A stretch of DNA of 64,000 nucleotides from Acanthosepion lycidas (GCA_963932145.1 OZ010582.1:15798409-15862408); one strand, 5' to 3'. Numbered from the stretch's first letter, positions 21,846 through 32,684 are shown. Made by a program: numbers and translations. Notes: generated from the sequence alone by a model not told the origin.

Positions 21846-22258
21846 TTATTACAACGTTTCGGCCTTTCAGTATCTGTCTATATTTCTGAGATGAGGTATT
21901 ATGTACATTATTTAAATTATTCGGACTATTGTCCTCATCTTTGCCGCCATATTTATTACAAAGTTTCGCCTGTTGTACGCTCCGATCTTCTTCAGGTGGT
22001 TGGAATGTCGAAGTGAACCCTTTATTTCGCTCACTGGGGTCTACGTGCCATGTTTGATGGATGTCAATTATCAGTTAACTTCTGTTAATTTCCCTCTGAA
22101 AGCTCTCCACTGCCTTAACCGGGTATTAAATTCACACTCTTTGGGTTCTGGGTCTTACCAACACCTTTATCCACTTGTGTTGGTTAGACAAAGATGAGGG
22201 CAATAGTCCGAATAATGTAAATAATGTACATAATACCTCCTCTCAGAAATATAGACAT
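21846..22258 (+). mobile_element. GGCC fold-back element, second inverted copy
   Basis: The mirror orientation of the preceding copy starts with TATTTATTACAACGTTTCGG and TCTGAGATGAGGTATTATG. It runs through GACTATTGTCCTCATCTTTG, CTTCTTCAGGTGGTTGG, CCCTTTATTTCGCTCACTGG and AACTTCTGTTAATTTCCC, and ends with a short right arm (GATGAGGGCAATAGTCCG). Two copies thus lie tail to tail. Confidence 0.85.
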
Positions 22259-22266
22259 AAAATTGG

Positions 22267-22910
22267 TTACTTCTTTTCTTTTAATGTGCCATGTCCTTTC
22301 AGGACATTAGTGATCATGGCTTTTATCTTCCCGCTATTACTTGCAGCTCTCAATAAGTTCCTTCCCTCTGCTTCCTCGCCCAGTCCAAGTTCTTTCATCC
22401 ACCTGCACAAGCTAGCCAGGTATTTCACGTTTACCTCGTCTCTCTTTCCTTCTATTAGACTCGTGACTATCAGATTCCTCATTATGTGTCTCACAAACTT
22501 CAGCTGCCTCTTTCTGATGTTAAGTATAAGCCTTCTTGTTTGCATCCTCTGTAAGACCTTATCGTTGCTCAAACGCTCGGTCCATGATATCCGTTGAATC
22601 ATTTTGTCGAACTACATCTCTGTCGCCTCGAGTCTCTTTTTTATCTTTGAGGAAATCGGCCAAAATTCTCTGCCTTAAAGAAGAACATGTCACGTTACAG
22701 CTCAGTATTATTTTCTTTGTTAGCAAAGAAATTCTCTGCTCAGCTTTTTGGAATGTGTCGTTGGCCATCCCAATACGTCTACGTGTCTCAGTGTCGCGCT
22801 TATCGTCTTCTGTCAAGATGCTTTCCAGATATTTAAATTTCCGTGTCTGATTGGTTATAGTGTTCCTGACCTGCATATCGCATTTCGGGCTCTTCCTCTT
22901 ACCACATCTG
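22267..22910 (-). pseudogene. RTE-like LINE C-terminal fragment
   Basis: The minus strand reads KFKYLESILTEDDKRDTETR, RRRIGMANDTFQKAEQR, then after a frame change RISWTERLSNDKVLQRMQTR, RKRQLKFVRHIMRN and MITNVLKGHGTLKEKK. This is the same C-terminal region as in the 15.4-18.7 kb LINE, here 5-prime truncated and with two main frame shifts. The ending HGT-LKEKK followed by A/G-rich bases fits the 3-prime end of the clade. Confidence 0.9.
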
Positions 22911-23861
22911 AAACAAAGAAAGACCGAGTCAAGACTAAACAGATAATAAGCTAAAACCTGAAGGAGGAATTTACTCGATCGCCTGTAATAATTTTCACTT
23001 GTCAGTAATTGAAAACATTAGAAAAAGAAATACGATGAGCAATTAGTTCGTTTGAGTGATGCATTAAACGAAACAAATTATTGTTCCTGACAAAGAAGAA
23101 GTTATATAAGAATAAATTGTCGTTACCGACACTTGAGTTTGAACATAGATCGCCAGTGAGCGAACACAGGAGATCACATTATTCAATTAAGTAGACCTCG
23201 TGACCACAGAGGAAACGCATAAGTAAAAAGTAGCTTGACGTCTAGATTGATTGTTATTCATAGTCTATTAACTATTTCTATTCGGATCTCTATTTCTAGT
23301 CTATCCTCTATTACTATACGGATCGCTATTCTCTACTCCATTCAGTATATTATTCCACTAAACTGGTCAATATACGGATTACTATTCGAGCGAGTATTAT
23401 CGAGCAATTACTATTAGTGCGAGTGCTATTCGAAGGCGTCTGACACCAACAGTGTTCAACGGCGTAATATAATTTGTATCTGCGATTACAAAGTCTTTAC
23501 TACAACGAGAATTTAAAAAGTGGCAACGAGTATTCGTTGGCATCACAAAAGTGGCAACAAGTGTTCCTTGACATCGCAAAAGATGAATTTGGTTGATATA
23601 AGCCAAATTTGATGAAGCTGGAGTGGTAAGGACTTCCAAGAGCGCAGTTTACGCCAGATCTGTCACCTTCATAATGTTACTTGTTTCATTCACTGTAACA
23701 CTCACCGTCAGAGGTTCCCAAATTCTCATGTCGGTAAAGAATTACTCGAAGACTGAAGCTTATCAAAACTTAAAGTATTCATTAATGATAATTCACAGGG
23801 AAATACTTTGATGACTGAATAAGAATGTTATAAATTTTATGAATGCAAAATGTAGTGAATT

Positions 23862-23862
<1 letters not shown>
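22911..23862. other. no gene recognised; CTATT-rich patch
   Basis: From 23250 to 23410 the plus strand is loosely repetitive for CTATT and CGGAT units. Two GTGGCAACGAGT / GTGGCAACAAGT phrases at 23519 and 23551 resemble the start of some LTR-retroelement primer sites, but no LTR pair or polyprotein is visible. Confidence 0.35.
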
Positions 23863-23893
<31 letters not shown>

Positions 23894-23895
23894 AT

Positions 23896-23943
<48 letters not shown>
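23863..23943. repeat. (CA)n(TA)n microsatellite
   Basis: CA run with ATACAC variants, then pure TA. Confidence 0.95.
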
Positions 23944-23946
<3 letters not shown>

Positions 23947-23984
23947 GAAACGGACAAATACGTTATACGTTCTTTTTAAAGAAT

Positions 23985-24030
23985 TTTATAGAATAATTGT
24001 CGGATTTTGTCCATTTCATAATGTATGACG
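23985..24030. repeat. SINE-1 alternative tail motif
   Basis: AATAATTGTCGGATTTTGTCC followed by ATTTCAT matches the tail phrase near 9507, 9873 and 15292. Here it is separated from the SINE-1 head at 24119 by about 90 bases. Confidence 0.5.
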
Positions 24031-24118
24031 TCATTTGTTTACATTTGGATACGCATTGAGCAGATGTGAATGAATGAGATAAAATCATGGAGAATTGTGT
24101 TTGAAAACTGTAAAATCA

Positions 24119-24343
24119 ACCTTGCTAACCGAGCAATCCTGTGTTGCCCAATCGGTTAATGCACGTCAGGCTATATGACGGTTCCATATAGGATACAGGT
24201 TCGAATCCTGTCGGAAAACGCATATTTTCTATGAGAAATTCTCGGGCATTCAGGCCGGTAAATGTTGTTAATACTGTTTATTATAAATAGAGCATTTACT
24301 TAAATACTTGTATCTATAAAAAGAACGTATAAACATAAAAAGT

Positions 24344-24346
<3 letters not shown>
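24119..24346 (+). mobile_element. SINE-1, most complete copy
   Basis: The head has A box TTGCCCAATCGG and a perfect B box GGTTCGAATCC. Its T-arm-like hairpin ACAGG-TTCGAAT-CCTGT has five pairs, and CTATATG/CATATAG can pair where the anticodon arm would be. The body is GCATATTTTCTATGAG, CTCGGGCATTCAGGCCGG, TAAATGTTGTTAATACTG, AGCATTTACTTAAATAC and AGAACGTATAAACATAAAAA. It ends directly on a (TA)n run. The tRNA of origin is not clear and the acceptor stem is not intact. Confidence 0.85.

Positions 24347-24390
<44 letters not shown>
24347..24390. repeat. (TA)n microsatellite at SINE-1 end
   Basis: A pure TA run starting at the last base of the SINE-1 body. Confidence 0.9.
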
Positions 24391-24392
<2 letters not shown>

Positions 24393-24640
24393 TGTATGTA
24401 TTTAGGCAGCATCTTTTCATTGATACATGTTTCATTAAATATTATAGACAAGTGTTGTCTATTTATGTAAAATTTTTTCGTAACATCTGATAAGTTCAAT
24501 AACATTATCGTTGAAGAAAGAACGAAATTGACAATATTGATCCATATTTTTTTTTAATACAATCTAACCTTTCGGCTTACATAAGCCATTATCAAAAATG
24601 TCAATTAAAACTTATTAAACAATATACGGACAAGACAGGG
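24391..24640 (+). repeat. TTTCATTAAA element arm
   Basis: Blocks GGCAGCATCTTTTCATTGA, CATGTTTCATTAAATATTAT, AGACAAGTGTTGTCTATTTA, TGATAAGTTCAATAACATTA, TAACCTTTCGGCTTACATAA and GCCATTATCAAAAATG occur in the same order in the left arm at 31671-31870. The hairpin GGCTTACATAAGCC is followed (minus strand) by GAAAGG. Confidence 0.75.
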
Positions 24641-24780
24641 ATGATAGTCTGTCATTGTTTAAATGGATGATTTCTAAGCAACGATAAATACGTGCATAAA
24701 GACGCTAGAAGCGAAAATCGCACGGCATCTCATGACGTCACACATGACCACACGAGAGTGAATTGAGAAGTATAAAGTAT

Positions 24781-24817
24781 GGTAAGCCATTGGTATAAAC
24801 CAATGGCTTCTGTTACC
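24781..24817. repeat. short inverted repeat
   Basis: AGCCATTGGT and ACCAATGGCT are mirrored around ATAA. Its function is unknown; it may be the tip of a decayed fold-back element. Confidence 0.5.
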
Positions 24818-25167
24818 AATTATAGACATTTAAGAATATTTGTAGAGATGCCATAATTGATTTTGTTTAGGTTGGGTTTATACATCAAACATTCTTCGCT
24901 TACTTTCATCTAACCAGGCATTTTTTGTCGTCCAAATGTTTTTGACTGACCTTCCAAGCATCTCATGAATATTCATGAACGGTCTCAAATTTAAAAGCCT
25001 TGATAATCCAATGACATCCTTGCTCTTGTATATAAACACGTGCAACAAAATAAATCCTAGATTTGTCTTGATAAAGTTCAGCAGAGTACGAAACGCATCG
25101 ACTAAAAATAGATTTGCCTCTTGTTTCTTTTTATTCATATTGATCTTTTATAGATACATTCTATATG
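24818..25167. other. no gene recognised
   Basis: Open frames run on both strands for 80-90 codons, but neither has recognisable motifs and both run into the microsatellite. Confidence 0.4.
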
Positions 25168-25190
25168 AAAACAATTTACACACACACACA

Positions 25191-25247
<57 letters not shown>
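25168..25247. repeat. (CA)n(TA)n microsatellite
   Basis: Short CA run, CGCA, then about 50 bases of TA. Confidence 0.95.
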
Positions 25248-25248
<1 letters not shown>

Positions 25249-25960
25249 GGGTGTAACAGCAAAATGTCAAAATCGTGTAATAGCATGGGATAATTTTCCA
25301 TCACACTAAAATTATCAATATCTAAAATACCACTAAACTAATTGAGCTTCTTTTCCCAGGTTTTCAGATAAGCCGTTTAGCCATCGTGATACCATTTCTT
25401 GTAAAAATCGCTGAAAAATCCTTTGAGTTATTCAGTTAGAACGAGTGCAGGTTGAAATGATTTTGTGTCAACACCACTGTCTTCCCAAATGGGCAATACT
25501 GTGAGGAAATAAGATCGTACAAGCCTTCAGTAATTGTGCCAACATTCGCACTCTGGCTTCCATTGTCAAAGTTCATTCAAGAACTATGAGGAAAACGGTG
25601 AATAAATTTAAAAAAGAGATAACAGTAGAGAGGAAAACTAGATCAGTAAGTAACAACAGGAAGAGGGGAGTCATCATTTCAATTTAGAGCTAAGGAGACC
25701 AATTAAAAAACATCCAATTCAACCCATAAGACGTTTGGCACGTCAGAGAAGATTTTCAGCTATGACAGTCCAAAGAGCAGTGAAAGAATACTTGAAAATT
25801 AAATCGGACGTGAAACATGTTAGGCAATTTGTTACTCCAGGACAGAAAGATAAAAGGTTAGAGAGGGCGAAAATCATCTTGAATAAGTTGGCAAATGATC
25901 CTGTAATAATATATACATATATACTTTTGAAATTTATTTCAATCCTTCATGAAATTCCGA
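25248..25960 (+). pseudogene. mariner-like transposase, DNA-binding half
   Basis: A possible terminal repeat (CCGGGTGTAACAGC) abuts the (TA)n tract. The plus frame from about 25695 reads RPIKKHPIQPIRRLARQ, FSAMTVQRAVKEYLKIK, VKHVRQFVTPGQKDKRLER and AKIILNKLAND, ending in TA-rich sequence. This is the second helix-turn-helix plus linker of mariner-class transposases (pattern V-R-R-L-A-x5-S-x2-T-V-x-R-x-L-K-x-L-x-x-K, then Q-x-L-x5-K-x-R-L-E-R). The frame has no ATG and stops before the first catalytic Asp. The C-terminal half at 33189-33740 may belong to the same family. Confidence 0.7.
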
Positions 25961-26597
25961 TCCTTAGCTATGATTAATTAATAATTAACCTGTCATTTTC
26001 GTTTATGATCGATTTCACCATGATTCTTTTGTTAAGCTTGGAGAGTAATTATTCATTCTTGTTGCACAATGTAGAGGCCAATTGTGTTATAAAAATATCG
26101 GACACTTTCAATAAGATGACTTCAATCATTTCTAAGATACAATGGTTCAAATCTTAAGCTAACAAATTAACAATTTTGCTTTTACACCATTTGGACAATT
26201 TTACTGTTACTTAGTGTATATGAACACAAAAGGAATATTGTACAAAATAATGCATCAAATGCGTTGGTTGTGAGACTGACAACACTTTTGGCATAAAGAA
26301 TGCTACTTTGATCAAAGGAGAAACAGTTAATTCCGATGAAAATGACTAAAGAGTGCAATGCTATCCACAGTAAATTTGATGCGTGACTGTTACAACATTT
26401 CACCATTTCTGACAGAACATGTATGAAAAGAAGAAGAAAAGGAATCTAATTGAAATAGGCTACATTAGAAAAATAAAAATATAAAAATTAAATAAAATTC
26501 CCAGCATCCCTCGCGTCGAGTGCATGGGTAGTCACACCAACATAAGAAATTTATTCCAATGAAATGCTAATGGACGAAACGCGAGCGCTGCCCAGAT
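25961..26597. other. no gene recognised
   Basis: AT-rich. A GC-richer patch at about 26500-26595 (CATCCCTCGCGTCGAGTG, GACGAAACGCGAGCGCTGCC) stands out from its surroundings and may be part of an unknown repeat. Confidence 0.4.
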
Positions 26598-26687
26598 GTA
26601 TGTACGTACGTATGTATGTATGTATGTATGTATGTATGTATGTATTTATCTGTTTTACTCTGTTCCGATCTATCTATCTATCTATCG

Positions 26688-26730
<43 letters not shown>

Positions 26731-26731
26731 A
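26598..26731. repeat. (TGTA)n and (GATA)n microsatellites
   Basis: A TGTA run is followed by CTAT units and then their complement GATA, giving an inverted (TATC)/(GATA) junction near 26688. Confidence 0.9.
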
Positions 26732-26857
26732 AGAAATACTTTGTCCACAGTAGTCTATACAGAGGTTGGAAAATTTCCTAAAATGTTAAACTGTAACCAT
26801 GTAATGTTGATTTCTATGTCCACAGTGTATGTCTACGTCACCTGTAGCTCTTGAATA

Positions 26858-26877
26858 TATTTTTGCACCAACCTAGT
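26858..26877. mobile_element. solo mariner-type MITE end
   Basis: TATTTTTGCACCAACCTAG matches the right end of the hairpin MITE family. No left end is visible nearby, so it is a truncated copy or the end of a longer deleted element. Confidence 0.75.
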
Positions 26878-26879
26878 AT

Positions 26880-27610
26880 TAGAAAAAAAATTCCATATTG
26901 GAAACAATAGATAGACAGACAGATAACAGAGAGCGATGCCGAGAGAGAAAGAGTGAGAAAAGGAATTAGAGAACTGTATAATTTTAATTTTGTATATAAA
27001 TTTACATTTCGGCTCTTTCTAAATTTATTATTTCGATGTGAGTATTTTGATGATCATTGACCCGAGGCTGTGTTGACACAAGATCGTTCCGACAAGAAAG
27101 AACACAGGTTCTTCGCGATGAGACACTCGAGTTGACAAGTGCGAGATCTTGATCCTGACAGGTACATTCTCAGGAATCTAGAGAAATTGATAGCTGATAA
27201 AGTAAAGTGTTTGAAGAAAGTCAAGTACACCGCCACTTTATTCGCCATTACAGACAAAGGAACGAATGGATTCTAAGTTGGGAAGGAAATAAATTCAATC
27301 AATTAATGCAATACATACATACTTTCGGGCGAAATGCATAGAGTGTGGATATATGATTTTAATGAATGCTACTGTGAAAACTTCACACACACGGACACAC
27401 ATAGGCTTCTCAAGTTTTGAAATCATTAGTATGTGTGTTTGAAATCAGCGTTGTTATCTTCTCGCACTAGTTTCCTACCAAGGCTAAATAATCCGATCTG
27501 CTTTATTATTTTGCCATAGCTGTAACGTGAATATGCCTATATGAGAGTATGCTGTAAATTGAACGCTGGGATAGAAACACTATTTTCGCGTTGAAAATTA
27601 TTACACCTGT
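26880..27610. other. no gene recognised
   Basis: A plus frame at about 27138-27276 reads QVRDLDPDRYILRNLEKLIA then TATLFAITDKGTNGF and a stop. I do not recognise it, and it is preceded by a stop. Nothing else stands out. Confidence 0.35.
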
Positions 27611-27611
27611 A

Positions 27612-27721
<110 letters not shown>

Positions 27722-28064
27722 TATCCAAACGAAAGTCTTTATCTGACGATGATATTTTGCTAGAAAACACAGATATTAATCTAAGAAACTTGAATCATGT
27801 CCTTAAATAAACTCGTCTGACCGAAAACCCCAGATGGATGTCAAACATGCCACCAAACTTGCTTGGAAATACCCAAATTCTCAGCTGAATAAAACGTATT
27901 CTGTCAATGGTTAAAAATGAAATTAAGTTAGTGTCACATCTTACAAACGACTATCATATATACAGGTGTCCTAATTTGATATCATTTCGCGAGCCAATAA
28001 TTTTGGTAATTCTTGTGTAGAAACATATCAAGACTTTATATTTAATGTTTTATTTCTGTTCTGC

Positions 28065-28355
28065 TTGAGCTATGCCGTTCACTCCCAAAGAGAAATCCTT
28101 TTGCGTCTTGGTATATGCTCGCACACAGTCGCCCAAGACTCTGCAGCGTGCCTTCAATGTAAAACTTTATGGGGATATTTGAAGGGACTAATCTATGTCC
28201 TTCCTCTTCCTACTAGCATTGATGAACTCAAGCAGAGAATCACTTCCACACTGGATAATGTTACCGGAGACATGCTACAGCGTGTTTGACAAGAGCTTGA
28301 CAACCAACTTGATGTGTGCCATGTCACAGGCGGTGCACATATTGAACACTTATAA
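28065..28355 (+). pseudogene. Tc1/mariner-class transposase C-terminus, decayed
   Basis: The plus frame reads LWGYLKGLIYVLPLPTSID, ELKQRITSTLDNVTGDMLQRV, a TGA stop at 28287-28289, then in the same frame QELDNQLDVCHVTGGAHIEHL and a terminal stop. The family ends with ...LWGYVKDxVxVPPLPxxxxELxxRI...DMLxRVWxELDYRLDxCRVTxGAHIEHL (family knowledge), so the internal TGA stands exactly at the conserved Trp. The N-terminus of the same family is at 8290-8595. A GGGGGACACGCTGTA phrase at 28469 and ACAGGTGTCC at 27963 may be remnants of its terminal repeats. Confidence 0.85.
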
Positions 28356-29455
28356 AATCGGTCCCAAAATAAACTTATGATGTTCAAAACCTAAACTGTT
28401 CAATTTCATTGAGCTAGACGTAGTAGTTTTCAAGGTAATTGCTTTTAAAATGCTGTCGAATTTTGGGGGACACGCTGTATGTATATGCATATATTTATGA
28501 TAGGGGAGAGAAATTGCGAGACAGATAAGGTCTGATGTTATTGATCAAAGCAGTAAGGAAAGAAGATAGAAGAACGCACACCCAAAAATGGAGTATTGCT
28601 GAATTCTAAAGAAAATAATCAAAATCAAACACAGAAATGAAATAACCTTAAGACGAACAGGGCAAAAATATAACGAAAATCAGGAAAGCACAGACATAAA
28701 CAGATCGAAATAAAAAGGCAACATTGATTTCCCGGGAAAGTTGAAGGGAAATGGCGGGAAACGTAATAAAAAAACGGGAAATTCGATAAATGGTCATTGA
28801 TGGAAGCTTGACAGATACATCGATGATTGAAAGTCCATTACACAGAAAATGCGCTGTCAAAGCGATTTTCTTTTGGATATAGTACAACTTTACAATGAAC
28901 GTGATCAATTACACACGACCTAAATTATTCTTTATCTATGAAAATTATTTATCCAATTCATTTTCCTGAAATTTAATCTAGTTTTTTCCACGAATCGATG
29001 CACCTGCCTTCTGAAAATGTATTATTATACGTTAGAGATGACGTATTGCAAACAAAGAAAACCATGCTAAGTTCCTATGTCATATCTCTCCGCGTGTATT
29101 GCAAATAAGGCTGGTTAATCTCTTCACAGCTGAAGATAACTTTCGAAGCGACAAAGATTTGATTCTGCAAATGTATAATGAGAATTCACTAGACTGAATG
29201 CATAATTTGTTATAAAAATTGGCAAGTCTGAGGAAATTTATATTTAATATTAGAAAGAGGAGATTGGAATTTCTCATCAACACTATGAGTAAAGACGGCT
29301 TAGCAACTATAACGGTCACAAGACAAAATGGTGAAAACAGCGACTAACCTAAGTAATTAGTTTGTGCGAATGGATGACAGAGCGGAGACAAAGTGTTGGT
29401 AAACTGCTAAAAAAGACTTAAACTATGCTTGGAGTTGCGACGGGCAGGATGCTGT
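28356..29455. other. no gene recognised
   Basis: Minus-strand frames of about 80 codons exist (28648-28908, 29080-29319) but show no motif. The first part up to about 28485 probably belongs to the preceding transposon. Confidence 0.4.
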
Positions 29456-30440
29456 AAACCCTTGTGGAAATGAACTGAAACAACAAATTATTTCTTTTTT
29501 TTCATCATTGTAGACCAACTGGAGTGACAGGGTGTAATCGTATCTCTCTATATTTCAGAGATTAGGTATTATGTACAATATTTATAATATTCTGACTATT
29601 GTCCTCATCTTTGTCACCATATTTATTACAACGTTTCGGCCGTTGTACGCTCCGGCCTTCTTCAGGTGGTTGGAATTTCGAACTGAACCATTTATTTCAC
29701 TCACTGGAGTAGACATTTCTAGTTCCACGTGCCATGTTTAATGGATGTCAGTCATCAATTATCTCCTGTTAATTCCCCTCTCCAAGTTCTCTACCGCCTT
29801 AACTAGGTATTGAACTCACACACTTTGATTCCTGTCACTAGATCTAACTAACGCCTTTAGCCAATGTGCCATGTGTCCATGAGAACATTCCAACCTCTGA
29901 AGAAGGCCAGAGCGTACAACAGCCGAAACATTGTGATAAATATGGCAACAAAGATGAGGTAAATAGTCCGAATAATGTAAATAGGAAGTAATAGATTTCT
30001 ATTTCTTCCTCAGATTAGATCATTTGCAGTAATATGAATCGGAGTGTGTGATGAAATTTGTTTGGCGTTGAAAAATATTACCTCATCCGTGATTGCAGCA
30101 GATTATCATCATGCTCAGACACTATTGTCTCGACTGTTGATTAGTTATTAAACCGTTCATGGATGGACGTTACTCCAAGATAGCGTAAGAAAATTGTAAC
30201 GCTGCATGAACAGATTGGCAGGCCTTACCAGTGAGCAAATCAAAGTACTATACACTGGTCCGGAAACTCTCCTTATTTAATTCCAATCGAGAATCTGTGA
30301 TCCCTCTGCAAGGAACGACGCCGTGGAATGGACATAGGAAGTACTAACATGTCCACTGGGTCATGTTTTATTGGAAAATATTTAAAAAAATAAATAATTA
30401 CGGAATCTTCCGTATTGTTTCAATTTGTTTAATTCCGACG
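29456..30440 (+). mobile_element. Tc1-like element with nested GGCC element
   Basis: The left end TAAACCCTTGTGGAAATGAA resembles the terminal repeat of the 12.2 kb copy; the right end is decayed (TATTGTTTCAATTTGTTTAA). Between about 30060 and 30400 the plus strand follows the minus strand of the 12.2 kb copy and reads WSGNSPYLIPIENL then TGA at the last Trp, a degenerate form of the Tc1 W-x-G-N-S-P-D-L-N-P-I-E-N-L-W motif. The left and right parts are separated by a GGCC fold-back element at 29555-29990, which must have inserted later. Confidence 0.8.
29555..29990. mobile_element. GGCC fold-back element, nested copy
   Basis: Left arm: AGATTAGGTATTATGTACAA, GACTATTGTCCTCATCTTTG, ACAACGTTTCGGCCGTTGTA and CTTCTTCAGGTGGTTGG. 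Centre: GGATGTCAGTCATCAATTAT and AGGTATTGAACTCACAC. Right arm: CTCTGAAGAAGGCC, CAACAGCCGAAACATTG, GATGAGGTAAATAGTCCG. Its insertion splits the Tc1-like element. Confidence 0.9.
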
Positions 30441-30593
30441 CCCGAAAGAAAATTTTTCCATAAATTAGAAGGGATGATTTCCCTATTATTGATCCATTCG
30501 ATATTCTGCGAAAAGATTCTCACACCCATAACTGATAGAGGTAAATTTTCTCGCTAAGCTTCTGAATAAATCATTTTATCAACATTTTTAACT

Positions 30594-30595
<2 letters not shown>
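30441..30595. other. short spacer, nothing recognised
   Basis: A 64-codon frame ends here but half of it lies in the Tc1 relic. Confidence 0.4.

Positions 30596-30645
<50 letters not shown>
30596..30645. repeat. (TA)n microsatellite
   Basis: Pure TA run. Confidence 0.95.
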
Positions 30646-30648
<3 letters not shown>

Positions 30649-31066
30649 AAATCAACCTATTCTTTTATAAGATGTAACATCAACATTTGTTGTTCTTTTT
30701 CATCATCTCAACTCAAGCAAGGCAGTAAATCCATTAAGATGGCTGGGTTTAATGAGTGGAAGAAAATACTGGCAAAATAATACGAGAAAAAGAAAACATT
30801 ATTAAGGACAGATAACAACAATAAAAATAGGAATGAAAAAGAATATAACGTAGAAATATATAAGAGCATATTTCCATTTTCATGCAGATGCTTTAAAAAC
30901 AATACAAAGCATTATATATATATAATGTTAATTTATGTAAATTTTAAATTGATTTTTCGTTTCACCTTTGAAAGATAAGTCTGAAGATCCAGAGACAAAT
31001 AAAATTCTCTGGTGAAATAAATTATAAGAAATAGAGCCTTAACGCTGTCTGTTTTTCGTTAAATTG

Positions 31067-31068
<2 letters not shown>
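30646..31068. other. no gene recognised
   Basis: AT-rich spacer; short frames only. Confidence 0.5.

Positions 31069-31151
<83 letters not shown>
31069..31151. repeat. (TA)n microsatellite
   Basis: About 80 bases of TA with one CA change. Confidence 0.95.
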
Positions 31152-31153
<2 letters not shown>

Positions 31154-31584
31154 AGATTATAATAAAAACATTTTAATTCGCTACATAAAAGATTTCATGT
31201 TTCAATACTATGATTGTACTTCATCAAGCGATGTTTGGTAACTGGTGATAAAAATGATTTTTAGAGAAATTTAAAAACGAATTGTTACTTCTTTTCCAAA
31301 GGAGTGGGGACATAAGGTCAGAATTAAAAATATATTTCTGTGTATGTCTCGATTAACCAATTCAAATTCAGATCTACGTTTAATATAAACATTCAGTGGT
31401 TGGACGTGAGTCAGTTACTTTTTCCTATCACGATAGACCGGCGCTCAGACATGTCATCCTTGGCAGCTTCAGAATAAAAAATATTGTAATAATAATTTGC
31501 TCTACTTCGTATTGAGCACTTTTTAAAACAAGTAAATGCTACGAACTGTGGATGTTTATTCCATTTATTCCTTCTCTTATTATA

Positions 31585-31586
<2 letters not shown>
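31152..31586. other. no gene recognised
   Basis: AT-rich spacer without recognisable content. Confidence 0.5.
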
Positions 31587-31646
<60 letters not shown>

Positions 31647-31670
31647 GATAGATAGATAGATAGATAGATA
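31587..31670. repeat. (TA)n(GATA)n microsatellite
   Basis: A TA run then GATA units, immediately before the fold-back element. Confidence 0.95.
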
Positions 31671-32313
31671 TTGATGCATGTTTCATAAAATAATATAGAC
31701 AAGTTGTGTCTATTTATTTACTTAAATTCGATTCATATTGTCTGATAAGCTTAATAACATTATCATTGAAAGATGAAAGAAAATCACCATATTGATACAT
31801 TTGTAATACATTTTTAATCCTATCTAAGCTTTCGGCCATTACATAAGCCATTATGAAAGATGGCAATTACATTTCAATATATTAAACAATACACGCAGGA
31901 AACAATAGTGATAGTCTATTTTTGCTGCATGACAATATCAAAGGAATTTACTAAAATAAATAGACAAATCTTGTCTATATTATTTAATGAAACATGCATA
32001 AAAATGCTGCCAAATACACACAATTTAAATTACATGATCCAGCAGCCCACCAAACTATGAACACTTGGAATTATAAATGTAGCTTTGGGAAGAGGCAAAC
32101 TAAAATAGCCAAAGAAAGATTAAACACCCTTAACAGCCACAAACAGGACATCTACGATAAACCAAAAGATATGACTACCCCGGATCAACTGGAGGAAATT
32201 ACGCATAGAATAATGGCTTATGTAAGCCGAAAGCTTAGAGAGGATTTAAAAAAAATATGTATCAATGAAATAAATAGACAAAACTTTTCTATATTATTTA
32301 ATGAAACATGCAT

Positions 32314-32316
<3 letters not shown>
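31671..32316. mobile_element. TTTCATTAAA fold-back element with internal frame
   Basis: The left end has TTGATGCATGTTTCATAAAA and AGACAAGTTGTGTCTATTTA. The right end has the mirror: AAATAGACAAAACTTTTC and TTTAATGAAACATGCATCAA. An additional internal mirror pair (GAAACATGCATAAAAATGC) lies near 31988. Near each end a hairpin GGCTTATGTAAGCC-type sequence is linked to GAAAGCTT. (TA)n tracts flank both sides. Related arms lie at 21340 and 24391. I cannot assign a superfamily. Confidence 0.75.
31994..32283 (+). pseudogene. unidentified open frame inside fold-back element
   Basis: The plus frame reads MNTWNYKCSFGKRQTKIAKE, RLNTLNSHKQDIYDKPKDMT, then TPDQLEEITHRIMAYVSRKL and REDLKK, and continues into the terminal repeat. 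It is lysine- and glutamate-rich with hydrophilic, helix-like composition and no membrane segment or catalytic motif that I can name. It lies between the inverted arms, so it is probably a remnant of the element's own gene and not a host exon. Confidence 0.45.

Positions 32317-32367
<51 letters not shown>
32317..32367. repeat. (TA)n microsatellite
   Basis: Pure TA run at the right edge of the fold-back element. Confidence 0.95.
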
Positions 32368-32376
<9 letters not shown>

Positions 32377-32669
32377 CTTCAGCAATAACTCAAACATCTT
32401 TTGTTAAATAATAAAAAGAGACATAATTTGTAGATATTATTTAATCAAATATATTTCATTTATATATGTGTGTGTGTTCGTGTGTGTGTATACTGAAAAC
32501 GAATAAGAATAAACAGAAATAAAACAATAAAACAAATATATAAAAACAAGAAAAATAAATGAATCCAAACAAATAAGTAAATAAACCGAGTAGATAATAA
32601 ACAAATTAACTAATTACGCACAATAAGGACAATATGGCCTAACATATTCATACCAACCCCAATTTTCAG
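32368..32669. other. no gene recognised; A-rich
   Basis: A-rich with many AAATAAA phrases, a short GT tract near 32467 and no coding content. Confidence 0.5.
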
Positions 32670-32684
32670 ATATATATATATATA

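Noticed and set aside
23519-23570. LTR retrotransposon primer-binding site
   Set aside because: GTGGCAACGAGT-like phrases are present twice, but no terminal repeats, gag or pol could be found nearby.
24119-24215. Functional tRNA gene
   Set aside because: A good B box and T arm exist, but there is no matching acceptor stem, and the sequence continues into a body shared with other SINE copies.
26182-26406. 74-codon hydrophobic frame as a small membrane protein
   Set aside because: Composition follows AT-rich DNA; no homologous motif, start context or neighbour supports it.
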